Notes: generated from the letters alone by a model not told the origin. A stretch of 64,000 nt of DNA from Isoetes taiwanensis (GCA_021234155.1 JAJEKV010000101.1:108814-172813), one strand, 5' to 3'; counted from the stretch's first letter, positions 23,530 through 35,304 are shown. Made by a program: numbers and translations.

Positions 23530-24130
23530 AGGTTAGTACCACATGATGACACAACAGGCACCACTTTACACACCACAAATTCCATCATGACAAACTTTGC
23601 ACCACAAATGGCGTCATAGGCACCACATGTGGTGTGGCATGTGGCACCATGGTGCCACATGCCCACCACGTATGGCACCACAATGCACCCAAAGCACCAC
23701 ATATGGCAGACATCCATTACTTCACACCACAAATGGCGTCAAAGACACCACATGTAGTGCAAAATGTGGAACCATAGTGGTGCCACATTAGACACCACAT
23801 GTGGCACCACAATGCACAGAAAGCACCACATCCGGCAGGCATCCATCACCCCACATGTGGCACATAGCGTGGTGCAATTTTTAGTGCAGCAGTTGGCACC
23901 ATATATGGCAGACAATCCACCATTCACAAGTATCACCATATCTAACATCACATGTGACACTAAGTATAGAAACATATGGAAGCCAATTCACTATTCAGAT
24001 AAGGTACCACGTTTGGTACTATATATGACACTACATATGCTATAAACTATATTATTAACATATAATTGGCACCATATGACTGCCTCAGAACACATTTGGA
24101 GCTACATACTATCGCGGAACTGAAATTATC
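23530..24130. repeat. long irregular CACCACA/TGTGGTG repeat cluster
   Basis: Dozens of caccaca, gcaccacat and ggcacca motifs in varied spacing, in a presumed intron of the minus-strand gene. The frames here (Cys/His/Met/Trp-rich on one strand) only reflect the repeat and are not genes. Confidence 0.8.
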
Positions 24131-25095
24131 CACCACAACTCGAAACTAGCAGCACAAATTTCCTACAAATAACTTACAACACACCCAAATTTAAATGAAG
24201 AAAAAGTGGTGTACCTGATTGTTCAAGCTTGCTAGACCTCTCTGGAAAATAACAGTTCCAATATTAAATTGCATCATATGGTGGTTCCAGAAGAAGAGGG
24301 TTGAAAAGTACCTATTTTTTCAGTGATTTTCCCCGAGATTCTTCTTACAGCTTGAGGAGGCTTGAATTGTGGCCTAGTCATTTCAAGAGAGGAAGCATCA
24401 TCTGTGGCATTTTGCTCTGCTTCCTCACTATTTGAAATGCTTGCATGCTTCCTCTTACGTTGGGACGGAGAGGCTTCAGACCCTTTTTCTCATAACTGTT
24501 GCCAGAAACTCAACCAGTTTATTCCTTTACCTTTTGTGTGAAGGTAATACGCAACAACCATAGTCTGTGAGGCCGTGCCTCCCCAGGCACACGTCCTTTG
24601 TGAGATTTTCCTGTAAAGGGACATATATTTATTATACCTCTCCTTGCTCAGGTTCTTCAACCTGCATGATGAAACAAAACAATATTTTAAACAACAGAGA
24701 ATCATGGGCATCCCCGAATCTAGAATGCAACCCACCTGCAAGTGGATTTCCCTGATACTTTCGGCCCCCAAACAGACTCAATTTCTTCTTGTATGGCGTA
24801 ATGCTTTTCTTGCTTGTACATTTCCTTGTAGGTGTATCCCGTGGCATTCAAGTCCGGTATGATCAAAGCCATTTCGGATCGATCTTCTTGCCAGAAATCA
24901 GAAATGGTCTTGCCGGATTTAGGGAGCGGGATCAGAGTTTTTGGGGGAAAATGAGAACAGGCATCGTGTAATTAAGAAAAGGCGAAATTTTGAATAAGTA
25001 ATCATGTGTATATTTGAAAAAATAACTGCCTCTCCCACTACAAATTCGGTTTATCCCACCACACTACAAAATTGTGGTGCTAAAATGCAAGTTTT

Positions 25096-25121
25096 TGTTC
25101 CACTACAACATGCTTTCACCC
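25096..25121 (-). repeat. right terminal inverted repeat of the giant transposon
   Basis: Ends GCTTTCACCC and is followed by the target duplication CAAT (25122-25125). It is the reverse complement of the left end with one mismatch in 26. Just inside are ccaccacactacaaaattgt and further CACTAC/CACCAC motifs, mirroring the left subterminal region. Confidence 0.9.
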
Positions 25122-25303
25122 CAATACGGTCATATAACTTGAACAAATATTGTAGTCATACACTATGTAATGCATTTAAAGGACCTAGTTCGGATAAACG
25201 TCTTCATTCTCAGCGTCTTCTTCATCAGCAGGTATTTTTCCACTATTTCGATGACATCGGATGTTGATGCCTTGCTAGTTTGATTCGTGGCTTGCCCGGC
25301 TGA

Positions 25304-26561
25304 CAGATCCCAGGTGGCCCCTGGTACTTCCCCTGTTATGCGTAAAATTCTCTATGCTTGGCTAAAAGTGCAGCATCTCTTCTCTCCGATGGATCCCCCC
25401 AGGGATGCGGGTGGATTTAGTCTATTTTGGAACACTGGGATCTGGGAGAGGAACGGGCTTCCCTTGGCACTCTCACACCCTCGCATCTTCGTCAAATGGA
25501 AGGGCTGTGGTATAACTCAGTTACAACACCTTTGGGATAATGGCAGATGGGTCAGCTGGACTGCACTCAAAAGGGTAGTCCCGAATTCAGGGGAAGGTGA
25601 CCGTAAAGTCTTAAAGGAAATCCTACGGAAGACCACTAATCTGACCGGTATTGTGGGGTCACGGGAGAATTGGCTATATGATGGGCTAATTCAGTATAGT
25701 GTGAAGAGAATATACAGGGATTTATGCCAGGATACCCCCCTGATAGCAGAGGTGAGGCTTGGAGTCAGTGTGGCAGACACCAAAACCTTACTGACTAACT
25801 CCTGGGAAACTATCTGCGCTAGGAAGATTCAGTTCTTCAGATGGTTAGCTCTTCAAGGGGGATTAAGTACTATGGAAAGATTATTCATTAAGGGCATTAC
25901 AGGTGATGACAGATGTCCATGGGGAACGTCGGGTTTATGAATCCATATCTCACCTTTTTTCGCCCCGGATTACCGGATTCTCCGCAAAGGGCGCCCTATT
26001 ATTGGTATTATGTTAAGCCAACCGGGTATGGCGAGCTGCTCATCAACTCGGATCGCCGCTACATTGAGGCCGCCTGGTGAATCCGCACTCGGGTTATCCG
26101 AAGCATCTTTGGACGTGGCCCTAGGTGGTCGGGGGATCTCTATGGAAAAGCTAAAAACTTGTTCAACATGGAGGTTGCTCGATGGCTCTATCTCACCATA
26201 AGGAGAAAGGCCGCGAAATACAACAAAGCACTTGATAAAATAGGGTCCTTGGTCGGATTCTACTCATACTTGGTGCCATTGGGTTGACAACGAAGTAAGC
26301 GGTGTGCCCAAAGATTCACTCGTGGATCCTTTGTACTGGAATGGAGTTGGCTCTCTCTATAGTACCCACTCTTTGGTGAAGAAAGAAGACTTCCTTATAG
26401 TACCCTCTTAGTGGGGAAGACGAGTAGACGCCCTCTGTAGTACAAGTACCGGGACTCCCTCATGATCTGCATCTCCCCTATGGGGGTTCTATTGTACATA
26501 TTTTCTAGTTTTATATTAATATACATATATCTTACCCTCAAAAAAAAAAAAAAAAAAAAAA
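25304..26561 (+). mobile_element. 5-prime truncated L1-type LINE, 3-prime tail with poly-A
   Basis: Inserted in H2 after cttgcccggctga and ending in 21 A residues (26541-26561) before cttagtaattc. The frame to 25940 encodes the C-terminal part of ORF2: LWDNGRWVSWTAL, WETICARKIQFFRWLALQGG and DDRCPW, typical of the zinc-binding region after the L1 reverse transcriptase. A frameshift follows, and similarity continues (FFAPDYRILRKG) near 25950-26010. There is no clear target duplication; about five bases of target (tagta) are missing compared with H1. Confidence 0.8.
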
Positions 26562-26599
26562 CTTAGTAATTCTATTATCATTTTTTCTTATCCCTGTAG

Positions 26600-26905
26600 T
26601 GTGACATCCCCTGCTCGTATCCGATGCCCCGATCATATAGAACTGGAACTCCCTCCAGAAAGCGCAAGCTCACTGCCATGAGGCCGTCCACTTATCATGG
26701 GGCCCTTGATGGTGAGCAAGAACCTGACGGGGAAGAATGGACGTGCCATTCATCCCGTCTCCCTCGGGGTCTACCTAGCTGCGGAAGGACATCAAACATG
26801 AGCACATATCATCAAATAATATACATATCCACCTTGAAGGGTGGCTCACCATAATATAACATCTGTAACAATAACATCAGTAACATCAATATAAGGGAAA
26901 TCCTA
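26600..26905 (-). repeat. antisense LTR fragment in H2
   Basis: H2 counterpart of 3604-3912, beginning TGTGACATCCCC. It is the reverse complement of the 3-prime end of the LTR at 45173-46721. Confidence 0.65.
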
Positions 26906-27381
26906 CCCAAGGAAAATCCTATCTTTTAGGCCATGCTGCATATCTTAGTGAAGCTATGGACCTGATCTATTCATTGCCTTCTAAGACTTGTGCCGCAATA
27001 TGGATAATGCTCCTGGTGCTTATAAGGTTTTTTTGAATCCAAGAATATTGCAGGCTATATTATCTTATCAAGCATCTATGCTACTTTAGAGCAATAAATA
27101 ATGTTAGTCCCAGCTTTTAATATACATGAAAACAAAAACGGTAGAATCTACATTCGATCAATTTCACAACCTATAGAACATTGAGGTTTCAATCAAACAT
27201 ATACATAAGGATTCAAATTCTGCACATTATGCATCATATTAATTTGGAAGCAAAAAAATGTCTGCGTACCTAAATTCCAAAGGATTATAGCTATTTCAAA
27301 ATTTCATTTGCTGTGGTTGTGGAGCCCAACTATTTTTTCTAAGGCCATGAAGTTTAAGGCATCATCATTTTATCTGCTTCA

Positions 27382-29200
27382 AGAAAATGGCTCTCAAGAA
27401 ATTATTAATCAGTATGCAGATGATACCCTTCTATTTTTGAAAGCAGATGCTGATAATCTCCAAAATGCAAAGCTTCTGCTTGACACATTTTCCTTAGCCT
27501 CTGGAGTTTTGGTCGGTTGGCAAAAGTGTTCTGCTTTGTGGACTCTAGATGATGAAGTCCCACCATGTGTTCTTGCTTACCCCTGGAAGGTGTTGCCTCA
27601 TGGGAAGGCAACCAAGCTTCTTGGTATCCCAGTGGGTATTCATGTTTTAACCGATGCTTGGGATGTTATAATCGAGGGGTTGCGGAGGCACCTTTTTTTG
27701 GTGGGATACGGCTAAGCTATCTATGCCCGGAAGGGTATGCGGTTGCTAAGCATGTCTTAAGCAACACACATGTCTATATGGCTTACGCCATTCTTGCTTC
27801 CACTCAAAGTTTCAGGAGATTGTGGGTGTTGTTAGAAACTTTATCTGGGGTGGAAATGAAGCGGGGGTAGTGGTGAAGGTTGCATGGTCTAAGTGTATAA
27901 AACCTAAGTCTTTGGAGGTTTGGGCATGAATGATTTCCATTTGCGAGTAAGGTTATGATCTCAAAATTCATTTGGCGGCTTCTCGTAGGTAAGGATGATT
28001 CTCACGGGTTACGGCTTATTGCAATGGGCTCTTACCTCAGTATCCCTTTTGGTAAAGTCACACTCAAACTGTTCTTCCATGGAGTTTATTTTATGAGTTG
28101 CGATAATGCTTCTCCATTCTTAAAGGGATTGTTAGATTCGGCACACAGTCAAAACTTTATTTCACATCATCCAACTGATTGTGTATGTTGGATCGCACCT
28201 TGTTGGTGGATCCCTACGGTAGACAATCAATCACTTTGCTTTACAATGCACCCATTGACTCAAAGACGTTGGAAAAGTGCCTTTGGAATCTTAACTATTG
28301 CGGCATGGTATGACTCGGCCCGATTCGACATGGGAGGCTTTTTGATTAAAGTTTCTATTGGGGCGATGGGATAGAGTTCTTTGGCAAAAGTTGCTGATTT
28401 TCTCTGACCTATTACGCCACACCAAGAAGATATTTTGGTATGGGTTTGTCATGAAGAAATTAAGGAGTGCAAACTTGTGAACTCTATGTATCGAGTTGTT
28501 GCTTGATAATCGATATTCTTCCTCCGTCTAATAAGTGGTCTCTTCAACTTCCTCCTCTTCAATGGCGAAGGTGTGGTCTTGGGCATGGGACAAGCTACTT
28601 CATCCTAAAGTGGCGCGGTTCTTTGGTGGCGGATTCTTCATAGGTGTCTGCGGGTTAATGTGCTTGTCCATAAGTTTAACCCTAGAATATCAAATCGGTG
28701 TCCAAGTATGCAAAGCGTGGATCCGAGACCATTGGGCATTGCTTTTTCATGTGTGAACACCTTAGGCAGTGTATGGGATTTGGTTGTTTTCCCTTTTTCG
28801 GGTTTCACTAACAAGTCAACAATTTGCTTTTGGCAATTTACCCAAGTACACGGAGACAGAGTTACAAGGCCGGGCTTTTCATCTAGCGGCGGGATGGTTG
28901 CTTTGGACTATCTGGAAAAAGGCGAAGATTGGTAATCTTCAAAGGTCCGGATGTGGCGGATAATGTCGTGTTCTCAAGAAGCTCAAGGTTACATTGTAAA
29001 GTCGTATCATTGTTCTTCACTTGCCCCTCGTAAGAGGCGATTGATTTTTGAGGAGTTTTTGGATGTGCACTCTTATGCTTAGGCAGGTTGCTTCACTCGG
29101 TGGGTCTCCGCTTATCCGCTGAGATTTTATTCCTGTCTCTGCATTTATACTAGTATTTGACTCTTTGATTGAATAAAGTCTGACGTCCTTCAACAAAAAA
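27382..29200 (+). mobile_element. 5-prime truncated L1-type LINE with 15-bp target duplication
   Basis: ATTTTATCTGCTTCA occurs at 27367-27381 and again at 29201-29215, and once at the matching place in H1, so it is a clean target-site duplication. The insert opens with reverse-transcriptase sequence containing the catalytic YADD box (NQYADDTLLF, near 27408-27437), then ASGVLVGWQKCSALW and KATKLLGIPVG. Later frames (28535-28960) carry zinc-binding-region remnants. Many frameshifts and stops. The 3-prime end is a short A-rich tail. Inactive. Confidence 0.88.
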
Positions 29201-31127
29201 ATTTTATCTGCTTCATGGTTTAGACACAAAGTTTTCCCCTTCTTTTTTGTAACAAGCTAAATTCCCCATATTCAAGTAGCATGCAAATAATTTGACACAC
29301 ATATTAACACTACTTGCAAATGAAAACTAATAAATACTAATAAAATTCTCATCGTCCAACTCCACCAAACAAACACAAAATGCACACACCCAAAGAAACT
29401 TGACAAAACCGTATAGGATCAAAAAGCACATGGAAGACATGCAACCTACTATCTAGATTACTGAGCAAGATTTTCACCATGTCCAAAAATGTAACTCAAA
29501 ACAATGTTTTGTCTCTTTAGCAGTATATTTTTTCGGAAGCGATTGAATCTTGAAGGACCATAAAGGTCCATTTGAAAGGAGACAAGCTTCAATACATAGC
29601 AATTATGGATATGCTTGTTAAATGCAATAACCTAACCCGACTACGCAACCAATTCAACCAACCCACCCCCAGGCCTACATTACTACTAGTTTTCTTGGTT
29701 TTTAAATTATAAATTTTTGTCATAGTACATAAGTTGATAATACTAAATCTCTTACACAAGTATTTCATATAATATATGATACTATCAAAATAGTTAATGC
29801 TCTAATAAATGATATAAAGCACGTAAAAGTATTATTGGAGGTGTTATTCTTGTAGGCATTATGCAACGTAAAAAAGATTTAAATGTTTGTATATATGACG
29901 TTAAAAATAAGACCTTGATACAATGACTTTGGGGATAAGATAAATTTTGCCTTCAATATAGTATTATAGATGGTGAAGAATGTGAGATTATATTTGATAC
30001 TATTATGGTATAGCTTGTAACAATATATAATATTATATTTAGCACTAATAATGGTACAATTTTAACCCCCATGTGATATTTTAGGTGGCATTTTCAATGA
30101 CGTTGTTGTACTTGATACTAACTATATTATAAACGATGATGTTTGTGTTGACATTATGAATGATATTAATTATAGCATATACGTGATGCTTTAGGTGACA
30201 CTATTATAGCATTATAAGGACAAAATGCATGATTCAATAACTATAGCTAATGCTACAAATGATAGTATTATATCTTTACAATGCTATAGAATATAATACG
30301 ACAACAGCCCATGCCATGCAAAAAGTCAAATATCCTAGGTGCTAAGCAAGTAGAAGATCCTGCCAATACAAGGAAAAAGATGGCCACATATAAGAATGCC
30401 TTATTAATCCACCCCCATCGTGTTTTTATGGACTTAAAAGGCGACTTTTTCTGCATGGACATCTTAGGGTGAGATTCCACTATGGCATTTGAAGCTTAAC
30501 TTTTAATTACAAGCAAATGAAGTTTGGACACGTTGGAAAATTAGAACCCTTGACATATTCCACTTTCTTTGGTCTTGAAATGCATATGCCAAGGTGTTAT
30601 TATTTTAAATACTTTTTAACAACCGATAATCCATGTCCGTTAAAAAATAAAATATAAATTCTTGTCTCGTATCCCCACATGATATTATATTTGATGCTAA
30701 TAATGTTACAATTTTAGCCCCTGTGTGATACTATATGTGGCATTTGCAATGACGTTGTACTTGAATATCTAGCATAATAACAGGGAGTTTTTTTTATGTT
30801 TTTATACCTTTTTTTCAATGGTTTTGCTATGATTTGGCCGCCGTATTTGTGTGCATGTACTAAATAGTACTTCTAGAGTGCACCCTTTTTTTGACTGTTG
30901 ATTAAAAGAACAAGAGGGAGATCGTGTGGTTGTGTACGTGTTTTTTCATTTTTTGTCTTGCTTCATTTTTGTATTTCAATTATGGAACTATTTTTTTTAT
31001 TTATTTGCGCATGCAATGCTCGAGGCCCTTCAGTTTAGGGTTAGGCCCTTCAGTTTAGGGTTTTCCAAGTTTCGAGTTCTCTCATGTTGTTCTTTCGTAA
31101 TTCGGTTTCTAGTTTGGGTGTGGGTGG

Positions 31128-31874
31128 CTGATCTCAAGCATAGCGGCTCTTCTAGAGGCTGAATCATCATTTCGACCTACCTGCAAGTCATTTGACCACC
31201 TCCGAAGAGCAGTTAAAATAGCAAGAGGGCAGACACCATCGCTGGAGTTATTAGCTAGGTCATCTATTCTTTGATAGGGCTTTTCCATCTTGTTTTCCTA
31301 ACTAGTCTATGTCCATCAAAGTATTAACTTCAATTATGCATTTCTTATTTGTGCTGCAACAGGCCCTTGCATGACTTCAAGAAAACTGATGAAAAAACGT
31401 CCATTTGAGGGATTTGAAGTACTGCCTCCTTCAAAGCAGCAGAAAAGTGGTTTCATCTTGGCCAAGTATTTAGACTCCCATGATCTGGCTTAAATGGAAA
31501 GGATCTGCCATCTTTTAAAAGACTGCCCTATTTTCCCTTGATTTTTTGCTGCAAGGCTTGCTCGAAACAGGGGTTTCCTCTTCATTATATTATTATCTGC
31601 CTCTTCAAAGTTTATGAATGAGAAGTAGCTAAGTTTCACGCAGGATTGTGAACTCTCCACCATATTAGTTACAAAGCTCCAATAATTTCAAGAGTTGTTC
31701 ACCCGCATTCATGTATTTGAGGCCACATTCATCTATTCTTGGTCTTCAATTGACTGCATCAGCGCACATACATAGCTGTCGATATTGATAAAGCTCAGCA
31801 GAAAAATGATGAGATTTCAGACATTGCAGCGCAGATTTGTTGCAGAATCTCTCAATCAATTGAAAGCAGATTCA
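31128..31874 (+). pseudogene. exon fragments of an unrecognised plant gene (H2 copy)
   Basis: Better preserved than in H1. 31128-31258 encodes LISSIAALLEAESSFRPTCK then SFDHLRRAVKIARG, ending at a GT donor (AG/GTCATC). 31363-31493 follows an acceptor CAACAG and contains SKQQKSGFILAKYLDSHDLA before a stop. 31799-31874 (NDEISDIAAQICCRISQSIE) lies between acceptor CTCAG and donor GTAAGA. The fourth exon seen in H1 at 8466 is missing because H2 diverges at 32226. Family not recognised. Reading-frame problems between exons two and three make a functional gene unlikely. Confidence 0.4.
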
Positions 31875-32225
31875 GTAAGATGGCCTTTAAGATCATTCTT
31901 TGAATTGGATTCCTTGTCATTTTTTGATTGGCCTGTTGTCTGGTTTCATAAGGGATCATTGTGCTGCATTTCGCTTTCCAATGGTGACAACTTCAATGTT
32001 GTATGCTTTTCAAATTTGACATTTCTCTTAGAGTTCCCTGGGCTGTTTTGCTTTTGTTTTGCATCAACACTTTTTGTTCTTTGTCTCAGTCCTGGCATGA
32101 GTCTGAACATGCTGCACTCAACATGCTCCCAATTTTCATCTGATGAATGATTTGGGTTGCTCCGTTTCATGTTCCAATGTTCATAATTTTATTTGGTTCA
32201 TATCGTTGGCAATGGAGTATGATCT

Positions 32226-33650
32226 GTAGCTTTTTTTTTTTTTTGCACATGTGAAGATTTGAAGCAGGTTACAAATCAAATCTGGATGACTCAATATTAC
32301 ATCTTCAAACTACAACACAATGGTTCCAAATCTCAATTGTTGCTGCTTCACGTATTAATTTATCTTTCTACTATTCTATTCTATTCTATTATACTATGAC
32401 ATGTTGTATCTTCTTCTTTGAGCTTCCAAACATGTCCAATATGTGCTTATACATGTTGATTGTATGGTCACTAACACAAACACATGTGCATAGCAGTCTA
32501 TAAGTTGAAGATATCCTCGTTACATATTCCATATTGTGAGCCCTATTTGGTGTTTTTATTGTGAAACCACCTTATAAGGTCACAGAACCCTTTATATTAA
32601 CTATGTTCTCTACTTTCTGTTATAAATTAAGATTGTATATTTGATTCCGAGATTTGAATGGTATTCCATGAACAAGGTGTAGGCTCAATTGTAGATAATC
32701 TTTGCACAATTCTCGAGGCCCCGAAGGGGGCAAAAAAAATTAGATTTAACACAAACCATTACAATAACACATATAACACATATGACACATATAATATCAT
32801 TACAAATGAATCTAGTTCGAAGGGGCCAAATTTTTTTTGGGTTAACACACAGACCATTACATCCAACACTCTAAAATTAAATCCCCCTTGAAATCCCCTT
32901 TGGTTTGGGTGCATATTCACACGGGGGGTGACTCTGGGCAACGAGAGCTGTCGGATGGGCATATTTGCCTTTTATTCCAAGATCTGAACCGTACATAGCG
33001 ATCCTCGTTTGTGGGGTATGCATGTACAAGTTTTTGTATACTGTATATTAAAGTTTGCAAAATACTATAAGGTTTGAGAAAATATACTTAATGGTGTTAA
33101 TTTTGTACATGTATTGTAAATATATTTTTGGGGCTCGGCCGCCCCTAACGTAACCCCCGTGTGAATATTCACCCAAACCAAAGGGGGTTTAAGGGGGATT
33201 TTAATTTAAATGTGTTAAATGCAATGGTTTGTGTTGATAATGTCAAAGGTAGTTGTGTGTTGATTGCTATATTAAAAAAAATTTTGGGCCCCGGGCCCTA
33301 ACAAAAAGCAAACGTAGATAAACTTTTAAGGGACTAAATCGTTAAACAACCTACTCATTATGAACAATAGTTTAGTAAACCAATGGCAACGACATTTGCC
33401 ATTACTTGGGGCTTGTGCTTTTAGTCTCAATTTGCTAGAAGAGCCACTTGGAAATGAGAAGGCTTCCTATTCTGAAATGTAAATATGAAGCACAATAAAA
33501 TTGGAACCAAGTATGTGTATATGTACAAGAAACTTATCCCAGCCTTTTGTATACACTAAACATCCCTGCTATTCTACCAAGGTGAATAAGTTACAATTTT
33601 TTCTTTGAAATCAAACTAAATAATGTTCACACTACAAAGAGGTGTGAATA
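32226..33650. repeat. inverted transposon fragments with GGCCCC-rich ends
   Basis: 32858-32930 (aatcccccttgaaatcccct, then ttggtttgggtgcatattca) is repeated in inverted form at about 33148-33235. 32708-32840 (ggggcc, acacaaaccattacaataac, tcattacaaatgaatctagt) is repeated inverted at about 35632-35750. They look like ends of one or two decayed TIR elements. No coding signal. Confidence 0.55.
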
Positions 33651-33707
33651 AATAGCAACATGTGATAACATCTATTGTGGCATTGTGTCGCACCATTGCC
33701 TGAGTTG

Positions 33708-33751
33708 AAAACAAATCCACAGCTTGAGTTGAAAACAAATCCACAGCTTCA
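33708..33751. repeat. 23-bp tandem duplication
   Basis: Two adjacent copies of tgagttgaaaacaaatccac followed by agc. Confidence 0.8.
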
Positions 33752-34456
33752 AAAGATGTTCCTAAAATCTGTACAAAGTAAACCTGTCAACATGTTCATA
33801 TATTGCAGATGATTCTATTTTCCAATTTACTTCCTATTTATGCACGATTTTCACCTAACTTTTTCTAAATTTCTAAGGCATCTTAAGGACAACAAGTTGA
33901 ACATATCACTTTCACATCTTCAAGATCTTGAGGGATAAAAAGAATCAGGAAGTAGAAAAGAGATGGAAGATCTGCGCTTGCTTTCTACTTCTAATTCTAC
34001 ACGTATTCTACACATTTTGACCATGCTATACCAACATTATTATCATTGTTTTAAATGAAGTAGAAAACTATGCTTACTTTGAAAAAAAAGCGCATCAACT
34101 TTGCTTTGTCTCTCGCAAATCTTGTTGAAATTGCATCTACCTGGTCATTTTTGCAGAGAAAAATAGGATTAGACATAGACCATGAACTACTGTGTTACAA
34201 TCATATAAGATGCATACGTTAATATCAACATCTGAGTAGGATTTCTCCACCTCATCTCCAGCATAATCCTGTCCAGTTCCTTCTTAATATTTTCACCCAA
34301 AACCTGCAGGCACAAAAGTTGTCACTTGACCATCCTGAACCAGGGACATTTAAAAGCTGAGACTCACTTGCCGCTGTTTTTGGCGTTTCACACACGCTTT
34401 AGAAAAAGAGGCAATGGAACCTCTTTGATTTCATGCAAAATGAATGCTCCTTAGGC

Positions 34457-34852
34457 TCATTGAGAAGTAATCAACTTTGATTTGAGGTACGCTATAAGGT
34501 TTTTTAAATAATCTGTATCATAATCTGCATGAGCATTGTGCAACTTTGAGTCTACATAAAGGAATAGCCAGAATACAAGAATGCTCATCGGGGTAGCACT
34601 TCCACTGTCCTCCAAGCAAGACAAAAAGGCATGAGAAATAAGCGGGTTGGCGGAGAATGCCTCCGGTGAATCGAGAGCACATGCATCCCAATCTTGTCTT
34701 TGGAATCGGACCAATTGATGACACAACCGGACCGCTGTCATTGCATATGAACCTCCGTGCCTTTGTCGAATTAGCCTAACAATATTAATACCCATCATTC
34801 TTAATCGTAGGATTGGTGCCTTTATTTGGATTGTCGATGAAACAACGCGCAC
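34457..34852 (-). CDS. hypothetical protein fragment
   Basis: A 131-codon minus-strand frame, plausibly protein-like in composition (RHGGSYAMTAVRLCHQLVRF; NPLISHAFLSCLEDSG). It has no recognised domain. It lies between the inverted repeats at 32708-32840 and 35632-35750 and may belong to the element they bound. No promoter or splice context was convincing. It could be chance, so confidence is low. Confidence 0.2.
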   Translation of the reverse strand: MRVVSSTIQIKAPILRLRMMGINIVRLIRQRHGGSYAMTAVRLCHQLVRFQRQDWDACALDSPEAFSANPLISHAFLSCLEDSGSATPMSILVFWLFLYVDSKLHNAHADYDTDYLKNLIAYLKSKLITSQ

Positions 34853-35304
34853 ATTCTTGAGTTAAGAATACCTCGAGGCACTAATGGAATAGTGAACTCT
34901 TGGGCAATTCATGATTTACGACCCGGTTAATGCTTGCGAGAAACGAGTATTCGACCTCCACGGTACATATAGAAAAAAAATGCCTCTTTTCAAATCTAGC
35001 TTCGGTATTTTTTTCAACAAAGACATGGTTTGGCGGTTTGAGTAAAGCTCAGATTGCGTAGCCAGAAAATAAGAAATGATTCAAAGCCGGTGGTTTTCTT
35101 GTAGAGCAAGAACCTTGTAGAGCAAGAACCTCAACATCAACATAGTGCTAGAGCGGATAATTTTACGCTGGAGAAAACCTAATCTTGCCATACCCCACCT
35201 TAAGACAATAGCCAAGGTTCCAATGCTCCATAGTTCACGACCTCCTCTCAAAAATCCGGCCGGATGAACTGACGGATTTGCAAAGCAAGATAATCACCAG
35301 CGGG

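Larger units (their letters stand above)
19144..24990 (-). pseudogene. long minus-strand gene(s) of the giant transposon: coiled coil, CxxC, HAD and ULP1-like modules
   Basis: Read from high to low coordinates. Exon-like 24960-24725 (SGKTISDFWQEDRSEMALII; YKEMYKQEKHYAIQEEIES) has a donor CAG/GTGGGT. Next, 24660-24490 (KERYNKYMSLYRKISQ) continues, with a break, into a Ser/Lys-rich piece (EASPSQRKRKHASISNSEEA) to about 24315. 23489-23292 is a heptad-like coiled coil. About 23170-23010 contains CPFCGKLLQWMGKPQP and is cut by a MITE; it resumes at 22457 and ends at donor GAG/GTACTT. A short exon lies at 22286-22218. About 21970-21690 holds repeated NSGKSEDASGY-type motifs. 21607-20817 is HAD/FCP1-like, 20690-19963 is ULP1-like, and 19420-19144 is the C-terminal exon (TPPEVEKLITEAQAVCSIWV), with a stop at 19144-19146. 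Whether this is one gene or two cannot be decided. Several frameshifts and stops are present. Confidence 0.5.
11954..25121. mobile_element. giant 13.2-kb TIR DNA transposon
   Basis: H1 (attcaatacggtcat, about 3375) and H3 show the uninterrupted site. In H2 the same sequence is split by 13,168 bases. The insert begins GGGTGAAAGCATG and ends with its reverse complement CATGCTTTCACCC. The 26-bp terminal inverted repeats differ at one position. CAAT appears on both sides of the insert but once in the empty site, so the target duplication is 4 bp. Inside are a transposase-like gene (plus), a second unrecognised plus-strand gene, and a long minus-strand gene or genes with HAD-phosphatase and ULP1-like protease regions. 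The two gene sets converge near 19.1 kb. The 4-bp duplication and acidic-motif transposase would suit a Sola-type element, but that assignment is inference. All genes are broken, so the copy looks immobile unless helped in trans. Confidence 0.88.
10333..32226. repeat. large duplicated block, copy H2, interrupted by three insertions
   Basis: H2 sequence occupies 10333-11953, 25122-25303, 26562-27381 and 29201-32226. The interruptions are the giant DNA transposon (11954-25121), an L1 tail (25304-26561) and a second L1 (27382-29200). Removing them restores collinearity with H1. Relative to H1 there is an extra 50-bp stretch near 10695-10745 (ctaatcgtctccgtggacg then a repeated tattc motif). H2 also keeps about 500 bases around 30236-30740 that H1 lost to the MITE pair. 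H2 and H1 diverge at about 32226, at a poly-T tract. Confidence 0.85.

Noticed and set aside
23511-24045. Open frames with repeated Cys/His/Trp/Met
   Set aside because: They are translations of the CACCACA/TGTGGTG repeat cluster.
11954-25121. CACTA or hAT assignment of the giant transposon
   Set aside because: The ends are GGGTGAAAGC, not CACTA, and the target duplication is 4 bp rather than 3 or 8.
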